Positions 1 to 10,412 are shown, counted from the stretch's first letter. The stretch: DNA of 64,000 nt from Mycobacterium sp. 4858 (GCF_900240975.1 NZ_LT968776.1:1240001-1304000); one strand, 5' to 3'. Notes: a model not told the origin generated them from the letters alone. Program-made: numbers and translations.

Positions 1-27
1 GCGGCATTCCAACCGAAGGGGCCACCA

Positions 28-1404
28 TTGCGTGCAACCGATTCGGGGCTGTGCCGTGTCTCGATCCACTCCGGCGCCGCCGCCGCCGACCTGGCACTCC
101 CGGCCGGGATTCCCCTCGCCGTGCTGACCCCGTCGATCGTGGACCTCCTGGACGCCGGCGATGCCGGCGGCGACCTGTCCGGCCGGCGCTATCACCTGTC
201 ACTCCCCGGGTCCGCCGCTTTGGACCCGTCGAAGACGCTCGCCCAGAGCGGAATTGCTGACGGCGACGTCCTGCTGCTGAGCCGGCCGTCGGCTCCGCCG
301 CCCGCCGCTCGTCACCATGACGTCGCGGAGGCCGTGTCGGAGGCACTGGTGGCGGATCACAAGGCGGACGCGCGGCGTCGACTGGCGGCCCGGATCGCCG
401 GTGCGATGACCGCGGGCGGCCTGACCGTCGTCGGTGCCCTGGCGCTTGCCCGAAACGTTCCCGGCGCCTACGACGCCCACGCCACGGTGGGGGTGACGAC
501 GGCCGCGGCGCTGGTCGCCTTGCTCTCCGCCGCGGTCGCCCACCGGGTCTACCGGGACGCGGTAGCCGGGCTGGCTCTCAGCGCGATCGCCACCGCGTTC
601 GCAGGGGCTGCCGGGTTCCTGGCGGTTCCCGGCGCCCCGGGTTTCTGCCATGTCCTGCTGGCCGCGACGGCCGCGGCCGCCACCTGCATACTGGCGACAC
701 GATCCGCCGGCCGCTTCGTGGTCGCGGTGACCGCGGCGTCGTGCCTCGCGACGGTTGTCGCGGTGGCCGCGTTGGTGGGCGTGCTCACTGCCGCCCCGCC
801 GCACACCATCGGCGCGGCATCGGCACTGGTGTCGCTCGGCCTACTCGGGGCTGCGGCACGGGTATCGGTCGTCTTGGCGGGTTTGTCACCCCAGCTCCCG
901 CCGACCCCGGACGCCGACAGGACCGGCGCCGAGGCGCGCCTGGCGGCCCAAACGCTCCGCGCCGACGCCTGGCTGTCGAGTCTCCTCGCGGGGTTTTCGT
1001 CATCGGCGGCCGTCGGTGCCGCCGTCACCGTGGCAGCCGGAGCGCCCCGCCTGTCGTGCATGGCGTTCGGCGCCATCACCGGCGCATTGCTACTGCTGCG
1101 GGCGCACTCCGGTGACAGCAGACGGATGCCGGCGTTCGTCGTGGCCGGGATCGGAGTCGTAGGAACAACCTTCGGCGTTGCCGCCTTCAACACCTCGGGG
1201 CGCGGGCCATGGCTTGCCGCGGGGACGGCAACGCTGGCCGCCGTGGCGATGTACCTCGGCTTCGTCGCTCCCGCGATATCGCTGCCGCCGCTTGCCCGAC
1301 GAAGCGTCCAGGCGCTGGAGTGGCTGGCGCTGGCCGCAATGGTCCCGCTGACCTTATGGGTCTGTGGGCTCTATGGCACCGTCCGGGGATTGAATCTCGC
1401 GTGA
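28..1404 (+). CDS. eccD4: ESX-4 type VII secretion membrane channel protein EccD4
   Basis: This is the polytopic inner-membrane subunit of the ESX-4 secretion complex. The 458-residue protein starts with a soluble ubiquitin-like domain (about residues 8-88). A basic linker follows, and then about eleven hydrophobic segments reach to the C-terminus, interrupted by a hydrophilic loop near residues 290-315. This is the EccD/Snm4 architecture. The start used is TTG at 28, very close to the window edge, so an upstream start cannot be excluded. Its stop overlaps the GTG of mycP4 by four bases (GTGA), which indicates translational coupling. The order eccD4-mycP4-eccB4(reverse)-cutinases is that of the M. 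tuberculosis Rv3448-Rv3452 region as I remember it. That context is the main reason for choosing ESX-4 over the other ESX systems. Confidence 0.85.
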   Translation: MRATDSGLCRVSIHSGAAAADLALPAGIPLAVLTPSIVDLLDAGDAGGDLSGRRYHLSLPGSAALDPSKTLAQSGIADGDVLLLSRPSAPPPAARHHDVAEAVSEALVADHKADARRRLAARIAGAMTAGGLTVVGALALARNVPGAYDAHATVGVTTAAALVALLSAAVAHRVYRDAVAGLALSAIATAFAGAAGFLAVPGAPGFCHVLLAATAAAATCILATRSAGRFVVAVTAASCLATVVAVAALVGVLTAAPPHTIGAASALVSLGLLGAAARVSVVLAGLSPQLPPTPDADRTGAEARLAAQTLRADAWLSSLLAGFSSSAAVGAAVTVAAGAPRLSCMAFGAITGALLLLRAHSGDSRRMPAFVVAGIGVVGTTFGVAAFNTSGRGPWLAAGTATLAAVAMYLGFVAPAISLPPLARRSVQALEWLALAAMVPLTLWVCGLYGTVRGLNLA

Positions 1405-2665
1405 GGGGGTCGCGCGGCGCGCGCATCCTGTCGGCGTTGGCACTGGTGGCGGTGGTGGCCACCGGGATACCACCGGCGCAGGCGATTTCGCCTCCCAAGG
1501 TCGACGACCAGTGGTTACCGAAGCCGAGACGTGCGCCACGATGACGGCGGGGTCGGCGCCCGACCGGCCGGCATTGCTCCCTGAGCTGGCGCGGGTGTGG
1601 CGGCTGACCCGCGGTGCGGGGCAACGAGTCGCGGTCATCGACACCGGCGTTTCGCGCCACCGCCTGCTACCCGACGTCGTGCCCGGCGGCGACTACGTGT
1701 CCACCGGCGACGGCACCCAGGACTGCGACGCGCACGGCACCCTGGTGGCCGGGATCATCGGTGCGACAGAGGATTCGACGGCGCCAGGCTTGAGCGGGAT
1801 GGCGCCCGAAGCCACCTTGATCAGCATTCGGCAGTCCAGCCCCAGGTTCTCCCCCGCCAAAGATCGGTCCCGCGCAGGTGTCGGTGACGTCGACACCATG
1901 GCGAGAGCCGTCCGCACCGCCGCGGACCTCGGCGCATCGGTGATCAACATCTCCTCGGTTGCCTGCGTTCCGATCGCGTCGGCGCTGGATGACCGCGCAC
2001 TGGGCGCCGCGCTGGCCTACGCCGTGGACGTCAAGAATGCGGTCGTCGTGGCCGCGGCGGGCAACACCGGCGGAGCCGGGCAGTGCCCGCCCCAGCGCCA
2101 GGATGCCGGCTGGGACAACGTCACGGTCGCGGTCAGCCCGGCGTGGTACGACGACTACGTGCTGACGGTCGGTTCGGTGGACGCCGCGGGTGCGCCATCG
2201 GCATTCACCCTTGCCGGCCCCTGGGTGGACGTCGCGGCACCCGGCGAGGCGGTGACGCCGCTGGGCTCGGAACCGGTGTCCGGCACCAGTTACGCCGCAC
2301 CGGTGGTCAGCGGGCTGGCCGCACTGATCCGATCCCGGTTCCCGGCGTTGACGGCGCGCCAGGTGATGCAGCGCATCGAGTCGACGGCGCATCACCCACC
2401 CGAAGGTTGGGATCCGCTCGTCGGCAGCGGCACCGTCGACGCGCTCGCGGCCGTCAGCACCGATGCCGGTCTCGCCGCGACCGCGCCGCCACGGGCGCCC
2501 GCGCCGATCACCCCGCCGGCGCCGGTCGCATCGCCGGATGCCCACGCGCGGAACACCGCGTTGCGCGGCACCGCCGGCTGCCTCGCCCTACTGGGGATGG
2601 CGCTGGCCGCCGGGCTGGCCGCGAGCCGCCTACGGGCTCGGCGGCACCGAGTCGCGGGCGATTGA
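1401..2665 (+). pseudogene. mycP4: Mycosin-4 subtilisin-like protease, frameshifted in the N-terminal linker
   Basis: Mycosins are membrane-anchored subtilases of ESX systems. The GTG at 1401 opens a frame encoding a signal peptide and the mycosin start of the mature protein (AISPP, then WLP). That frame stops at 1542-1544. The protease domain is in a different frame, open from GTG 1511 to 2665. It has the full catalytic triad (Asp in VIDTGV, His in DAHGT, Ser in GTSYAAP), a Cys where mycosins have their linker disulfide, a Pro-rich spacer and a C-terminal membrane anchor with a basic tail. The frame change is near 1512-1535. Against the M. tuberculosis protein as I remember it, about twelve residues between WLP and the conserved Cys are missing, with an out-of-frame junction. 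Starting at 1511 would give a protease without an export signal. It could be a real inactivating deletion or an assembly error. Confidence 0.75.
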
Positions 2666-4000
2666 GGCCTTCTCTTTGCTCAGCTCCGGTCCCGCCGGCA
2701 GCACCCCCAGGACCGACCAGGGCGCCGGATTCGGCACGGGCAGCCCGAGGGCGCGCGCGGCGTCGTCATCGTGGATCGCGAACCGCACCCCGCTGTCGGT
2801 GACCAGGTAGCGTGCGCCGACGCGCACGTAGGCGCTCCGGCCGGGCGGCACGTACACGGCGTCCAGCGCGGGGCCGTGGCCGTCGGCCTGTGACAAGGTC
2901 AGCGGCGTATGACCGGCCGGCAGTGGGAGCCCGCCGCCGCCGAGGAACGTGACGCCGGATCGCCCCGGCGCCGCCGCCTGCCAGGAGACGCACAACGTGC
3001 CGCCGTCGTCCGAGAGTGCCGGCGCCCGGTCCGGGAAGCCGGCCACCGGCAGCGAGTCGACGATCGGAGCCGCGCGGATGGCGTCGGGTGCCACCGTGAC
3101 CACGTTGGCGGTGCTCCCGGAGTTGCCGAAGCGCAGCAGATCGGCAGCCACCTCTCCGATGCGCTGGACCCCCGCGGCCAGCACGACGTAATACTCGTCA
3201 CCCCCGGCCCGCACGACACGCACCACGCTGCCCACCGCAAATCCGGGCATCGCGGCCGCCTCGTCGCCGGCGCCGCGAATCCGGAGCGCCCTGATCGGCG
3301 GCGCCTCGGGAATCGCATTCAGCAACGACGGCGAGACGGTCCGCGGCGTGCGCCCTTCCAACCGGAGCGCGCGCACCACCGCGGCGTCGGCGACATCTAC
3401 CACCGCACGCTGACCGTCGTAGAGCAGGTAGGCCGGCGAACCCCCGGTGGGTGCGACCAGAAGGGCCTGCCCGGAACCTGGGCGGGGGATCGTCGGCTCG
3501 TCGGTCCGGCCGACGATCACGGTGGTCGCGCCGGCCCCCGCCGCATCGCAGATCGTCCACGCCGACTCGTCCGCCGCCAACGGCCGGCCGATGAGTTGGG
3601 GCGCGCCCGGGATGCCCAGCAGCGGCCCGCGTTTGACGCGCGCCAGGTCCGCCTCGGGCACCGGCCGGGGGTTGGCGGCCGTCGCGGCGATCAACCGCGC
3701 CGACGCTAGGTTCAGCACCGGGTGCCAGGTGTCGCCGACCCGCACATACAGCGCCCCGGACTCTCGTCCCATCACCAGTTGGGCGTCGTCCAGCGCCACC
3801 CGTGGCCGCAGCAGCGCGACGACCGTGACTCCCGCGACGGCGATCACCGCCAGCACGGACCCGACCGTCAGCGCCGCCGCCGGCGCACGCGAGCGGGCGA
3901 CGAGGGTGTGGATGTTTCCGCCCAGCAACGCGCACTCGATACGGCGCAGCAGGAATCGGTAGCCGCTGATGTGCAGCCACGTGGTCTGCTGAGCCGGCAC
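2630..4000 (-). CDS. eccB4: ESX-4 type VII secretion protein EccB4
   Basis: EccB is the single-pass membrane subunit of the ESX core complex, with a large periplasmic repeat domain. The N-terminus has the family pattern TTWLHISGYRFLLRR, followed by one transmembrane helix (about residues 40-62). The remainder is periplasmic, with the EccB segments GPLLGIPGAP, GRESGALYV and FAIHDDD. I placed the start at GTG 4000 (protein beginning VPAQQTTWLH, 456 residues) because a GGGGGA ribosome-binding site lies just upstream. A longer frame from 4072 adds residues unlike the family. The gene converges on mycP4 and their 3' ends overlap by 36 bases. It reads towards mycP4, opposite to eccD4, as in other mycobacterial ESX-4 loci. 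Confidence 0.9.
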   Translation of the reverse strand: MPAQQTTWLHISGYRFLLRRIECALLGGNIHTLVARSRAPAAALTVGSVLAVIAVAGVTVVALLRPRVALDDAQLVMGRESGALYVRVGDTWHPVLNLASARLIAATAANPRPVPEADLARVKRGPLLGIPGAPQLIGRPLAADESAWTICDAAGAGATTVIVGRTDEPTIPRPGSGQALLVAPTGGSPAYLLYDGQRAVVDVADAAVVRALRLEGRTPRTVSPSLLNAIPEAPPIRALRIRGAGDEAAAMPGFAVGSVVRVVRAGGDEYYVVLAAGVQRIGEVAADLLRFGNSGSTANVVTVAPDAIRAAPIVDSLPVAGFPDRAPALSDDGGTLCVSWQAAAPGRSGVTFLGGGGLPLPAGHTPLTLSQADGHGPALDAVYVPPGRSAYVRVGARYLVTDSGVRFAIHDDDAARALGLPVPNPAPWSVLGVLPAGPELSKEKASIARDSVPPSP

Positions 4001-4107
4001 CGATCCCCCAGCGTGCGTAGTCGTTGCGCACACGGTAGAGCGGCCGGCCGAGGGGCCGCTTAGCTGATCCACAGGTCAGCGAACTTTCGAACCGTGCTTA
4101 GGGTAGG

Positions 4108-4113
4108 TAAAGT
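4108..4113 (+). promoter_or_regulatory. Candidate -10 element of a leaderless cutinase mRNA
   Basis: TAAAGT fits the mycobacterial TANNNT -10 pattern and ends six bases before the GTG at 4120. Transcription would start at or next to the first base of the coding sequence. No ribosome-binding site is visible, which fits a leaderless transcript. This is inference from spacing only. Confidence 0.4.
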
Positions 4114-4119
4114 TACGGC

Positions 4120-4974
4120 GTGTTTTCTCACCGGATAGGTCGCTGCGTCGGGCTCGGGGGCTCTGCGCTGGTCACCGCGTCTGGCCTGCTGTTATCCCCC
4201 GCCGCGGCGCCGGTCGCGCAGGCGTTCGACTGCCCGGACGTCGAGGTGATCTTCGCCCGCGGCACCAACGAACCGGCCGGCCTGGGCCGCGTCGGCGACG
4301 CGTTGGTGGACTCGCTGCGCCAGCAGACCGGCCTGAACATCCTGCCCTACGGCGTGAACTACGCCGCCAGCAAGCTGCAGCTGCACGGCGGCGACGGCGC
4401 CAACGACACCATCGACCGCGTCAAGAAGAGCGTGGAAACCTGCCCCAACACCAAGATCGTGCTGGGCGGCTACTCGCAGGGCGCGTCGGTGATGGACATC
4501 GTGGCCGGCGTCCCGATCGGCGGCATCAGCTGGGGCAACAAGCTGCCCGAGCAGTACGCCAACAACATCGCGGCCGTCGTCACCTTCGGTGACGTGGCCG
4601 ACCGCGCCGGCGGCACGCTGCCCACCCAGAGCGCGCTGCTGGGCTCGAAGGCCGCCGACTACTGCAACCCCAACGACCCGATCTGCCACGCCGGCCCCGG
4701 TAACGAGTGGAGCGGGCACACCGAGGGCTATGTCCCCGTCTACACCACCCAGGCCGCGGCGTTCGTCGCCCAGAAACTGGCCGGCTCGAGCCCGTCCAGC
4801 CCCGCGTTCGGTCCGCCGCTGGGCCCCGTCCCGAACCAGCCCGGCGCCACGCCGTCGCCGGTGTACGGGCAGCAGACCCCGCCCGGGTCGCCGCCCTCGA
4901 TCCACGGCGGAACCGACCCCGCGCCCACGCCGGCGGCGCCGACCACGGTGACTCCGCAAGCACCTCTCGTCTGA
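4120..4974 (+). CDS. cut3: Secreted cutinase / carboxylesterase (Cut3-like)
   Basis: A secreted serine esterase of the cutinase (CULP) family, acting outside the cell on lipid or ester substrates. The 284 residues begin with an N-terminal signal sequence ending near AQAF. The mature protein has paired cysteines, the pattern [11 protein letters not shown], the nucleophile elbow GYSQG, and a C-terminal Asp/His pair inside CNPNDPIC and GHTEGY. A Pro-rich tail of about 60 residues follows the catalytic domain. Position after eccB4 and before a second cutinase matches Rv3451 (cut3) as I recall it. The GTG at 4120 is used because of the -10 element six bases upstream and the signal peptide immediately after it. 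The native substrate is unknown. Confidence 0.88.
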   Translation: MFSHRIGRCVGLGGSALVTASGLLLSPAAAPVAQAFDCPDVEVIFARGTNEPAGLGRVGDALVDSLRQQTGLNILPYGVNYAASKLQLHGGDGANDTIDRVKKSVETCPNTKIVLGGYSQGASVMDIVAGVPIGGISWGNKLPEQYANNIAAVVTFGDVADRAGGTLPTQSALLGSKAADYCNPNDPICHAGPGNEWSGHTEGYVPVYTTQAAAFVAQKLAGSSPSSPAFGPPLGPVPNQPGATPSPVYGQQTPPGSPPSIHGGTDPAPTPAAPTTVTPQAPLV

Positions 4975-5004
4975 ATCGTTACCGGCGCGAGACCAACGCG
5001 CCCC

Positions 5005-5010
5005 TAACAT
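5005..5010 (+). promoter_or_regulatory. Candidate -10 element of a leaderless cut4 mRNA
   Basis: TAACAT fits TANNNT and ends six bases before the GTG at 5017. There is no Shine-Dalgarno sequence. The downstream cutinase may therefore have its own leaderless promoter and need not depend on readthrough from the first cutinase gene. Confidence 0.4.
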
Positions 5011-5016
5011 CGTGGG

Positions 5017-5652
5017 GTGCGGCTCATTCCATTGACGCTGGGCGCCGGGCTGCTCGCGGGCGCCGCGATAGTGGTTGCTCCCCAACTGCTTCCGCAGGCC
5101 TTCGCGTCCTGCCCCGGCGTTGAGGTGGTGTTCGCCCGCGGAACCGACGAACCGCCCGGTGTCGGCAAGGTCGGCGGGGCGTTCGTCAACTCGCTGCGCC
5201 AGCAGACTTCCAAAAGCGTTGGCTCGTACGGGGTGAACTATCCGGCGAACAAGGACTTCCTGGCCGCCGCCGACGGCGCCAACGACGCCAGCGACCACAT
5301 CCAGCAGATGGCCGGCAATTGCCCCAACACCAAGCTGGTGCTCGGCGGGTACTCGCAGGGCGCCGCCGTCGTCGACATCGTCACGGCCGCACCGCTGCCG
5401 GGCCTGGGCTTCCGCCAGCCGCTGCCGCCCGCGGCCGCCGATCACGTCGCGGCCGTGGCGCTGTTCGGAAATCCGTCGAGCCGGGCGGGCCAGCTGATGA
5501 GCGCCCTGACCCCCGAATTCGCCGGCAAGACCATCGACCTGTGCAACCCGGGCGACCCGATCTGCTCACCCGGCACCCGGTGGGCGTCGCACCTGAGCTA
5601 CGTGCCCGGATTGACCAACCAGGCCGCGACTTTCGTCGCGAAGAAGGTCTAG
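5017..5652 (+). CDS. cut4: Secreted cutinase (Cut4-like)
   Basis: A second cutinase-family serine esterase of 211 residues. A signal peptide of about 30 residues ends near QAFAS and is followed directly by [11 protein letters not shown]. The nucleophile motif is GGYSQG. The C-terminal catalytic Asp and His lie in CNPGDPIC and in the SHLSY segment. It lacks the Pro-rich tail of the upstream paralogue. The two proteins are clearly related over the whole catalytic domain, so this is an old tandem pair, matching Rv3451/Rv3452 by position. Its stop codon shares the CTAG tetranucleotide with the stop codon of truA, which converges on it. Confidence 0.88.
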   Translation: MRLIPLTLGAGLLAGAAIVVAPQLLPQAFASCPGVEVVFARGTDEPPGVGKVGGAFVNSLRQQTSKSVGSYGVNYPANKDFLAAADGANDASDHIQQMAGNCPNTKLVLGGYSQGAAVVDIVTAAPLPGLGFRQPLPPAAADHVAAVALFGNPSSRAGQLMSALTPEFAGKTIDLCNPGDPICSPGTRWASHLSYVPGLTNQAATFVAKKV

Positions 5653-6491
5653 CGGGTGCGCAGGTCCCGGGTGATCAGGTTGCGCGCCTCCAGCTGGTCA
5701 TCGGCCGGATAGTCGACGCGCACCAGCGTCAGCCCATGCGGCGGCGCGGCCGCGAAGTCGCTGGATCGGCTTGTGGCGGTGAGCAATTCGCGGCACCACG
5801 ACATCGGGCGGCGGTGTTCGCCCACGGCCAGTAGCGCCCCCACCAGCGAGCGCACCATCGACCAGCAGAACGCGTCGGCGCTGACGTGCGCGGTGATCTG
5901 GTCGCCGTCGCGTGACCACTCCAGGCGCTGCAGCTCGCGAATGGTGGTGGCGTTCGGGCGATGCCGGCAGAACCCGGCGAAGTCGTGCAGTCCCACCAGC
6001 TCTCGCGACGCGGCGGCCATCGCGTCCACGTCCAGGGGACGCGGCCAGGCGGTGACGTAACGGGCCAGCTGCGGCTGCACCCCGTACGGGGCGGTCGACA
6101 GCCGATACACATAGTGGCGCCGCAGGGCCGAGAACCGCGCGTCGAAACCCGCCGGGGCGCGGGCGATGCCGAGCACCCGGACGTCGGTGGGCAAAAACCG
6201 GCCCAGCCGGCGCACCAACGGCTCGAATTCCGACTCGCCCGCGCGCGACGAGCGCGGGTAGGCGTACTGCAGCGCGTCCGATGGCACATCGACGTGGGCC
6301 ACCTGGCCCGTGGCGTGCACACCGGTGTCGGTGCGCCCGGCAGCCCGCAGCCGCATCGGCGTGCGGAAGACGGTGGTCAGTGCCTCGTCGAGCACTCCGG
6401 CGACGGTGCGCTGGCCGGACTGGGGCGCCCAGCCTGCGAATTCCGTTCCGTCGTAGGCGATGTCGAGCCGCAGACGGACGGCGTCGCTAAC
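5649..6491 (-). CDS. truA: tRNA pseudouridine(38-40) synthase TruA
   Basis: TruA isomerises uridines 38-40 in the tRNA anticodon stem-loop. The catalytic Asp is in [11 protein letters not shown], and the family patterns [11 protein letters not shown] and [12 protein letters not shown] are present. Conserved N-terminal sequence ([20 protein letters not shown]) is encoded up to about 6480, but the reading frame has no ATG, GTG or TTG upstream of it. The first such codon is an internal GTG at 6395 that would remove the conserved N-terminal strand. I give the boundary as 6491, where the frame meets the rplQ stop. A CTG at 6500 or 6509 inside rplQ, or the GTT at 6491, are possible starts. It is the last gene of the alpha ribosomal operon and overlaps rplQ. 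The 5' boundary is uncertain; the identity is not. Confidence 0.85.
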   Translation of the reverse strand, partial: VSDAVRLRLDIAYDGTEFAGWAPQSGQRTVAGVLDEALTTVFRTPMRLRAAGRTDTGVHATGQVAHVDVPSDALQYAYPRSSRAGESEFEPLVRRLGRFLPTDVRVLGIARAPAGFDARFSALRRHYVYRLSTAPYGVQPQLARYVTAWPRPLDVDAMAAASRELVGLHDFAGFCRHRPNATTIRELQRLEWSRDGDQITAHVSADAFCWSMVRSLVGALLAVGEHRRPMSWCRELLTATSRSSDFAAAPPHGLTLVRVDYPADDQLEARNLITRDLRTR

Positions 6492-7125
6492 TCTCGTCAG
6501 CCTCGTCAGCCTCGGCGGCCTTTTCGGCTTCGGCCCGCGCGGCGACGGCCTTGTCGGCCTTCTCCTCGGCCTTGGCCTGGGCTTCGGTGGCCTCGCCGGC
6601 GTCGCCGGTCTCAGGGGCTTCGGCCGTCTCGGTCACCTCGTCGGCCGTCGGGCCGACGGCTTCCTCGGGCTCGACCGCCGCCTGAGGGGCTGCCGCCGCG
6701 GCGACGGGCGCGTCAGACTTCTTGGAAGCCTTGACGCGACGCGCCCGGTCCGCCTCGGACGTCACCGTCTTCTCCCGCACCAGCTCGATGACCGCCATCG
6801 GGGCGTTGTCGCCCTTGCGCGGCTCGACCTTGATGATGCGGGTGTAGCCGCCGTTGCGGTCGGCGAAGAACGGCCCGATCTCCGCGAACAGGGCGTGCAC
6901 CACGTCCTTGTCGCGGATTTTCTTGAGCACCTCTCGACGGTTGTGCAACGAGCCCTTTTTCGCATGCGTGATCAGCTTTTCCGCATACGGCCGCAGGGCG
7001 CGCGCCTTGGGCTCGGTCGTCTTGATCCGGCCGTGCTCGAACAGCGACGTGGCCAGGTTGGCCAGCAGGGCCTTCTGGTGCGAAGACGACCCGCCGAGGC
7101 GGGGGCCCTTGGTGGGCTTGGGCAT
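6487..7125 (-). CDS. rplQ: 50S ribosomal protein L17 with an Ala/Glu/Lys-rich C-terminal extension
   Basis: L17 lies near the polypeptide exit side of the large subunit. The conserved core (about residues 1-118) begins [18 protein letters not shown] and contains [14 protein letters not shown]. The remaining 90 or so residues are a low-complexity tail of Ala, Glu, Lys and Asp. This makes the protein 212 residues, against about 120 in E. coli and, as I recall, 180 in M. tuberculosis. The tail is therefore longer even than the usual mycobacterial one. ATG at 7125 follows GGAG. The gene is 107 bases downstream of rpoA and overlaps truA. Confidence 0.95.
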   Translation of the reverse strand: MPKPTKGPRLGGSSSHQKALLANLATSLFEHGRIKTTEPKARALRPYAEKLITHAKKGSLHNRREVLKKIRDKDVVHALFAEIGPFFADRNGGYTRIIKVEPRKGDNAPMAVIELVREKTVTSEADRARRVKASKKSDAPVAAAAAPQAAVEPEEAVGPTADEVTETAEAPETGDAGEATEAQAKAEEKADKAVAARAEAEKAAEADEADES

Positions 7126-7142
7126 TGCACTATCTCCTCATT

Positions 7143-7156
7143 GGGGGCCGGCCCCC
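7143..7156. repeat. Perfect 14-base GC palindrome between rpoA and rplQ
   Basis: GGGGGCCGGCCCCC is fully self-complementary and lies in the rpoA-rplQ spacer. In RNA it would need a loop and so could form only a short stem. It may influence the relative expression of rplQ-truA, but nothing else supports a function. Confidence 0.3.
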
Positions 7157-7232
7157 GTATCAGGTAGGGCCGGGACGGGCTTCTGTTGTAGGTGTCCGGT
7201 TCCTCAGCGGCCGCATCGTCACCGGACGGCCT

Positions 7233-8306
<1,074 letters not shown>

Positions 8307-8355
8307 CTATTTGATGCCGTTGAGGTTTCCGGGCCGGGCGGCCCGAAAAGTCTTG

Positions 8356-8961
8356 TTACTTCGAGTAGAACTCGACGATCAGCTGCTCGGCGAGGGGCAC
8401 GTCGATCTGCGCCCGCTCGGGCAGCTGGTGGATCAGGATCCGCTGACGCTCCCCCACCACCTGCAGCCAACTGGGGATCGGGCGGTCGCCCGCCGTCTCC
8501 CGGGCGATCTGGAACGGCACCGTGTTCAGCGAGCCGTCCCGCACGTCGATGATGTCGTACTGCGACACCCGGTAGCTGGGCACGTTGACGTGCACGCCGT
8601 TGACGCTGAAGTGGCCGTGGCTGACCAGCTGGCGGGCCATCCGGCGCGTGCGGGCGAGCCCGGCGCGGTAGACGACGTTGTCCAGTCGGCTTTCCAGGAT
8701 CTTGAGCAGCTCCTCACCCGTCTTGCCGGGCTGGCGGGTGGCCTCTTCGTAGTAGCGGCGGAACTGCTTCTCCATGACGCCGTAGGTGAAGCGGGCCTTC
8801 TGCTTCTCCTGCAGCTGCTGCAGGTATTCGCTTTCCTTGATCCGCGCGCGGCCGTGCTGGCCGGGCGGGTAGGGACGCTTCTCGAAGGCCTGGTCGCCAC
8901 CGATCAGGTCGGTGCGCAGCCGGCGCGACTTGCGGGTGATGGGTCCGGTGTAACGAGCCAT
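8356..8961 (-). CDS. rpsD: 30S ribosomal protein S4
   Basis: S4 nucleates assembly of the 5' domain of 16S rRNA and in E. coli also represses the alpha operon. The 201-residue protein starts MARYTGPITRKSRRL. It contains GQHGRAR and the S4 RNA-binding fold in RLDNVVYRAGLARTRR...VSHGHFSVNG. The N-terminal zinc cysteines of some S4 proteins are absent (C-minus form). It lies between rpsK (10-base gap) and rpoA in the conserved order. Confidence 0.97.
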   Translation of the reverse strand: MARYTGPITRKSRRLRTDLIGGDQAFEKRPYPPGQHGRARIKESEYLQQLQEKQKARFTYGVMEKQFRRYYEEATRQPGKTGEELLKILESRLDNVVYRAGLARTRRMARQLVSHGHFSVNGVHVNVPSYRVSQYDIIDVRDGSLNTVPFQIARETAGDRPIPSWLQVVGERQRILIHQLPERAQIDVPLAEQLIVEFYSK

Positions 8962-8971
8962 GATTCTTTCC

Positions 8972-9388
<417 letters not shown>

Positions 9389-9394
9389 GGGCGG

Positions 9395-9769
9395 TTACCT
9401 GGCCTTCTTCTTGCCTGCGATGGTGCGCTTGGGGCCCTTGCGGGTGCGCGCATTGGTCTTGGTCCGCTGGCCGCGCACCGGCAGGCCGCGGCGGTGCCGC
9501 AGGCCCTGGTAGCAGCCGATCTCGATCTTGCGGCGAATGTCGGCCTGCACCTCGCGGCGCAGGTCACCCTCAACCTTGAGGTTCGCTTCGATGTAGTCAC
9601 GCAAGTGGGTCAGCTGGTCGTCGGTCAGGTCCCTGGTGCGCAGGTCCTTGTCGATTCCGGTAGCTGCCAGGATCTCGTTCGACCGGGTGCGGCCGACGCC
9701 GAAGATGTAGGTCAGCGCGATCTCCATCCGCTTGTCGCGCGGCAGATCGACGCCTACTAGTCGAGCCAT
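9395..9769 (-). CDS. rpsM: 30S ribosomal protein S13
   Basis: S13 sits in the 30S head and contacts P-site tRNA and the B1 intersubunit bridges. The 124-residue protein begins [24 protein letters not shown]. It contains the helix-hairpin-helix [12 protein letters not shown] and the signature [22 protein letters not shown]. It is separated from rpmJ by 170 bases, the longest spacer in the operon, which contains a hairpin candidate. Confidence 0.97.
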   Translation of the reverse strand: MARLVGVDLPRDKRMEIALTYIFGVGRTRSNEILAATGIDKDLRTRDLTDDQLTHLRDYIEANLKVEGDLRREVQADIRRKIEIGCYQGLRHRRGLPVRGQRTKTNARTRKGPKRTIAGKKKAR

Positions 9770-9863
9770 AGGTGGCGTTTCCTCTTTTTCTAGGCGGAGG
9801 TCTGTTCCCAGCCCGTTCCCGCTCCAAAGCTGGGGCGGGGCCCGGCCTCCGTCCGGACGTGGA

Positions 9864-9898
9864 TGAACTGGCCCATCTCTAAAGATGCGAGCAGTTCA
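9864..9898 (-). promoter_or_regulatory. Hairpin in the rpmJ-rpsM spacer, candidate leader regulatory element
   Basis: The arms TGAACTG (9864-9870) and CAGTTCA (9892-9898) are perfectly complementary. An inner CATC/GATG pair closes a six-base loop. In the operon mRNA this stem lies about 95-130 bases before the rpsM start. The E. coli alpha operon has its S4-binding repressor pseudoknot just before rpsM, so the position is suggestive. Sequence similarity to that element is not claimed. Confidence 0.4.
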
Positions 9899-9939
9899 GT
9901 GGTGCTGGGAGGTCTGCATTCAGTTGTGTGCGATCGCCG

Positions 9940-10053
9940 CTAGCCCTGGCGCTGCTTGTGGCGCGGATCGGAGCAGATCACCATGACCCGCCCATGCCGA
10001 CGGATCACCCTGCATTTGTCACAGATTGGCTTGACGCTCGGGTTCACCTTCAC
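9940..10053 (-). CDS. rpmJ: 50S ribosomal protein L36 (zinc-binding form)
   Basis: A 37-residue protein read from GTG 10053 to TAG 9940. The protein begins [14 protein letters not shown] and ends PRHKQRQG. Its zinc ribbon ligands are Cys11, Cys14, Cys27 and His32, so this is the zinc-containing (C-plus) paralogue. The zinc-free copy would be expected elsewhere, in a Zur-controlled locus. It lies between infA and rpsM, as in most bacteria, 44 bases after the infA stop. Confidence 0.97.
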
Positions 10054-10097
10054 GGCTGTTCGATCCTGTTCTTTCTCGTTGTCTTGGGTTCGGGCTG

Positions 10098-10319
10098 TTA
10101 CTTGTACCGGTACACAATGCGGCCCCGGGACAGGTCGTAGGGAGAAAGCTCCACCACCACCCGGTCCTCGGGCAGGATGCGGATGTAGTGCTGCCGCATC
10201 TTGCCGCTGATGTGGGCGAGCACCTTGTGACCGTTCTCCAGCTCAATGCGGAACATCGCATTGGGCAGGGGCTCGACCACGCGGCCCTCGACCTCTATGG
10301 CACCGTCCTTCTTGGCCAT
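10098..10319 (-). CDS. infA: Translation initiation factor IF-1
   Basis: IF-1 is a single OB-fold protein that occupies the 30S A site during initiation. The 73 residues start [16 protein letters not shown] and contain [15 protein letters not shown] and GDRV-like [13 protein letters not shown], ending in [12 protein letters not shown] 10319 is the first gene of the alpha-type operon in this window. Its promoter must lie in the 274-base spacer shared with the divergent response-regulator gene. Confidence 0.97.
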
Positions 10320-10412
10320 ATCTGTTCAGCAATCCTCGTCTTTGGTTTCGTATCCTTGATGTGCGCCCATTCCGGCGCAGCATTCGCCCGACTAGCAACG
10401 TGAGCCAAGGGC

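Noticed and set aside
1..28. A minus-strand ATG at 28-26 that could begin a divergent gene (for example eccC4) leaving the window
   Set aside because: Only nine codons are visible and they do not show a recognisable EccC beginning; the ATG also overlaps the eccD4 start. Not enough to annotate.
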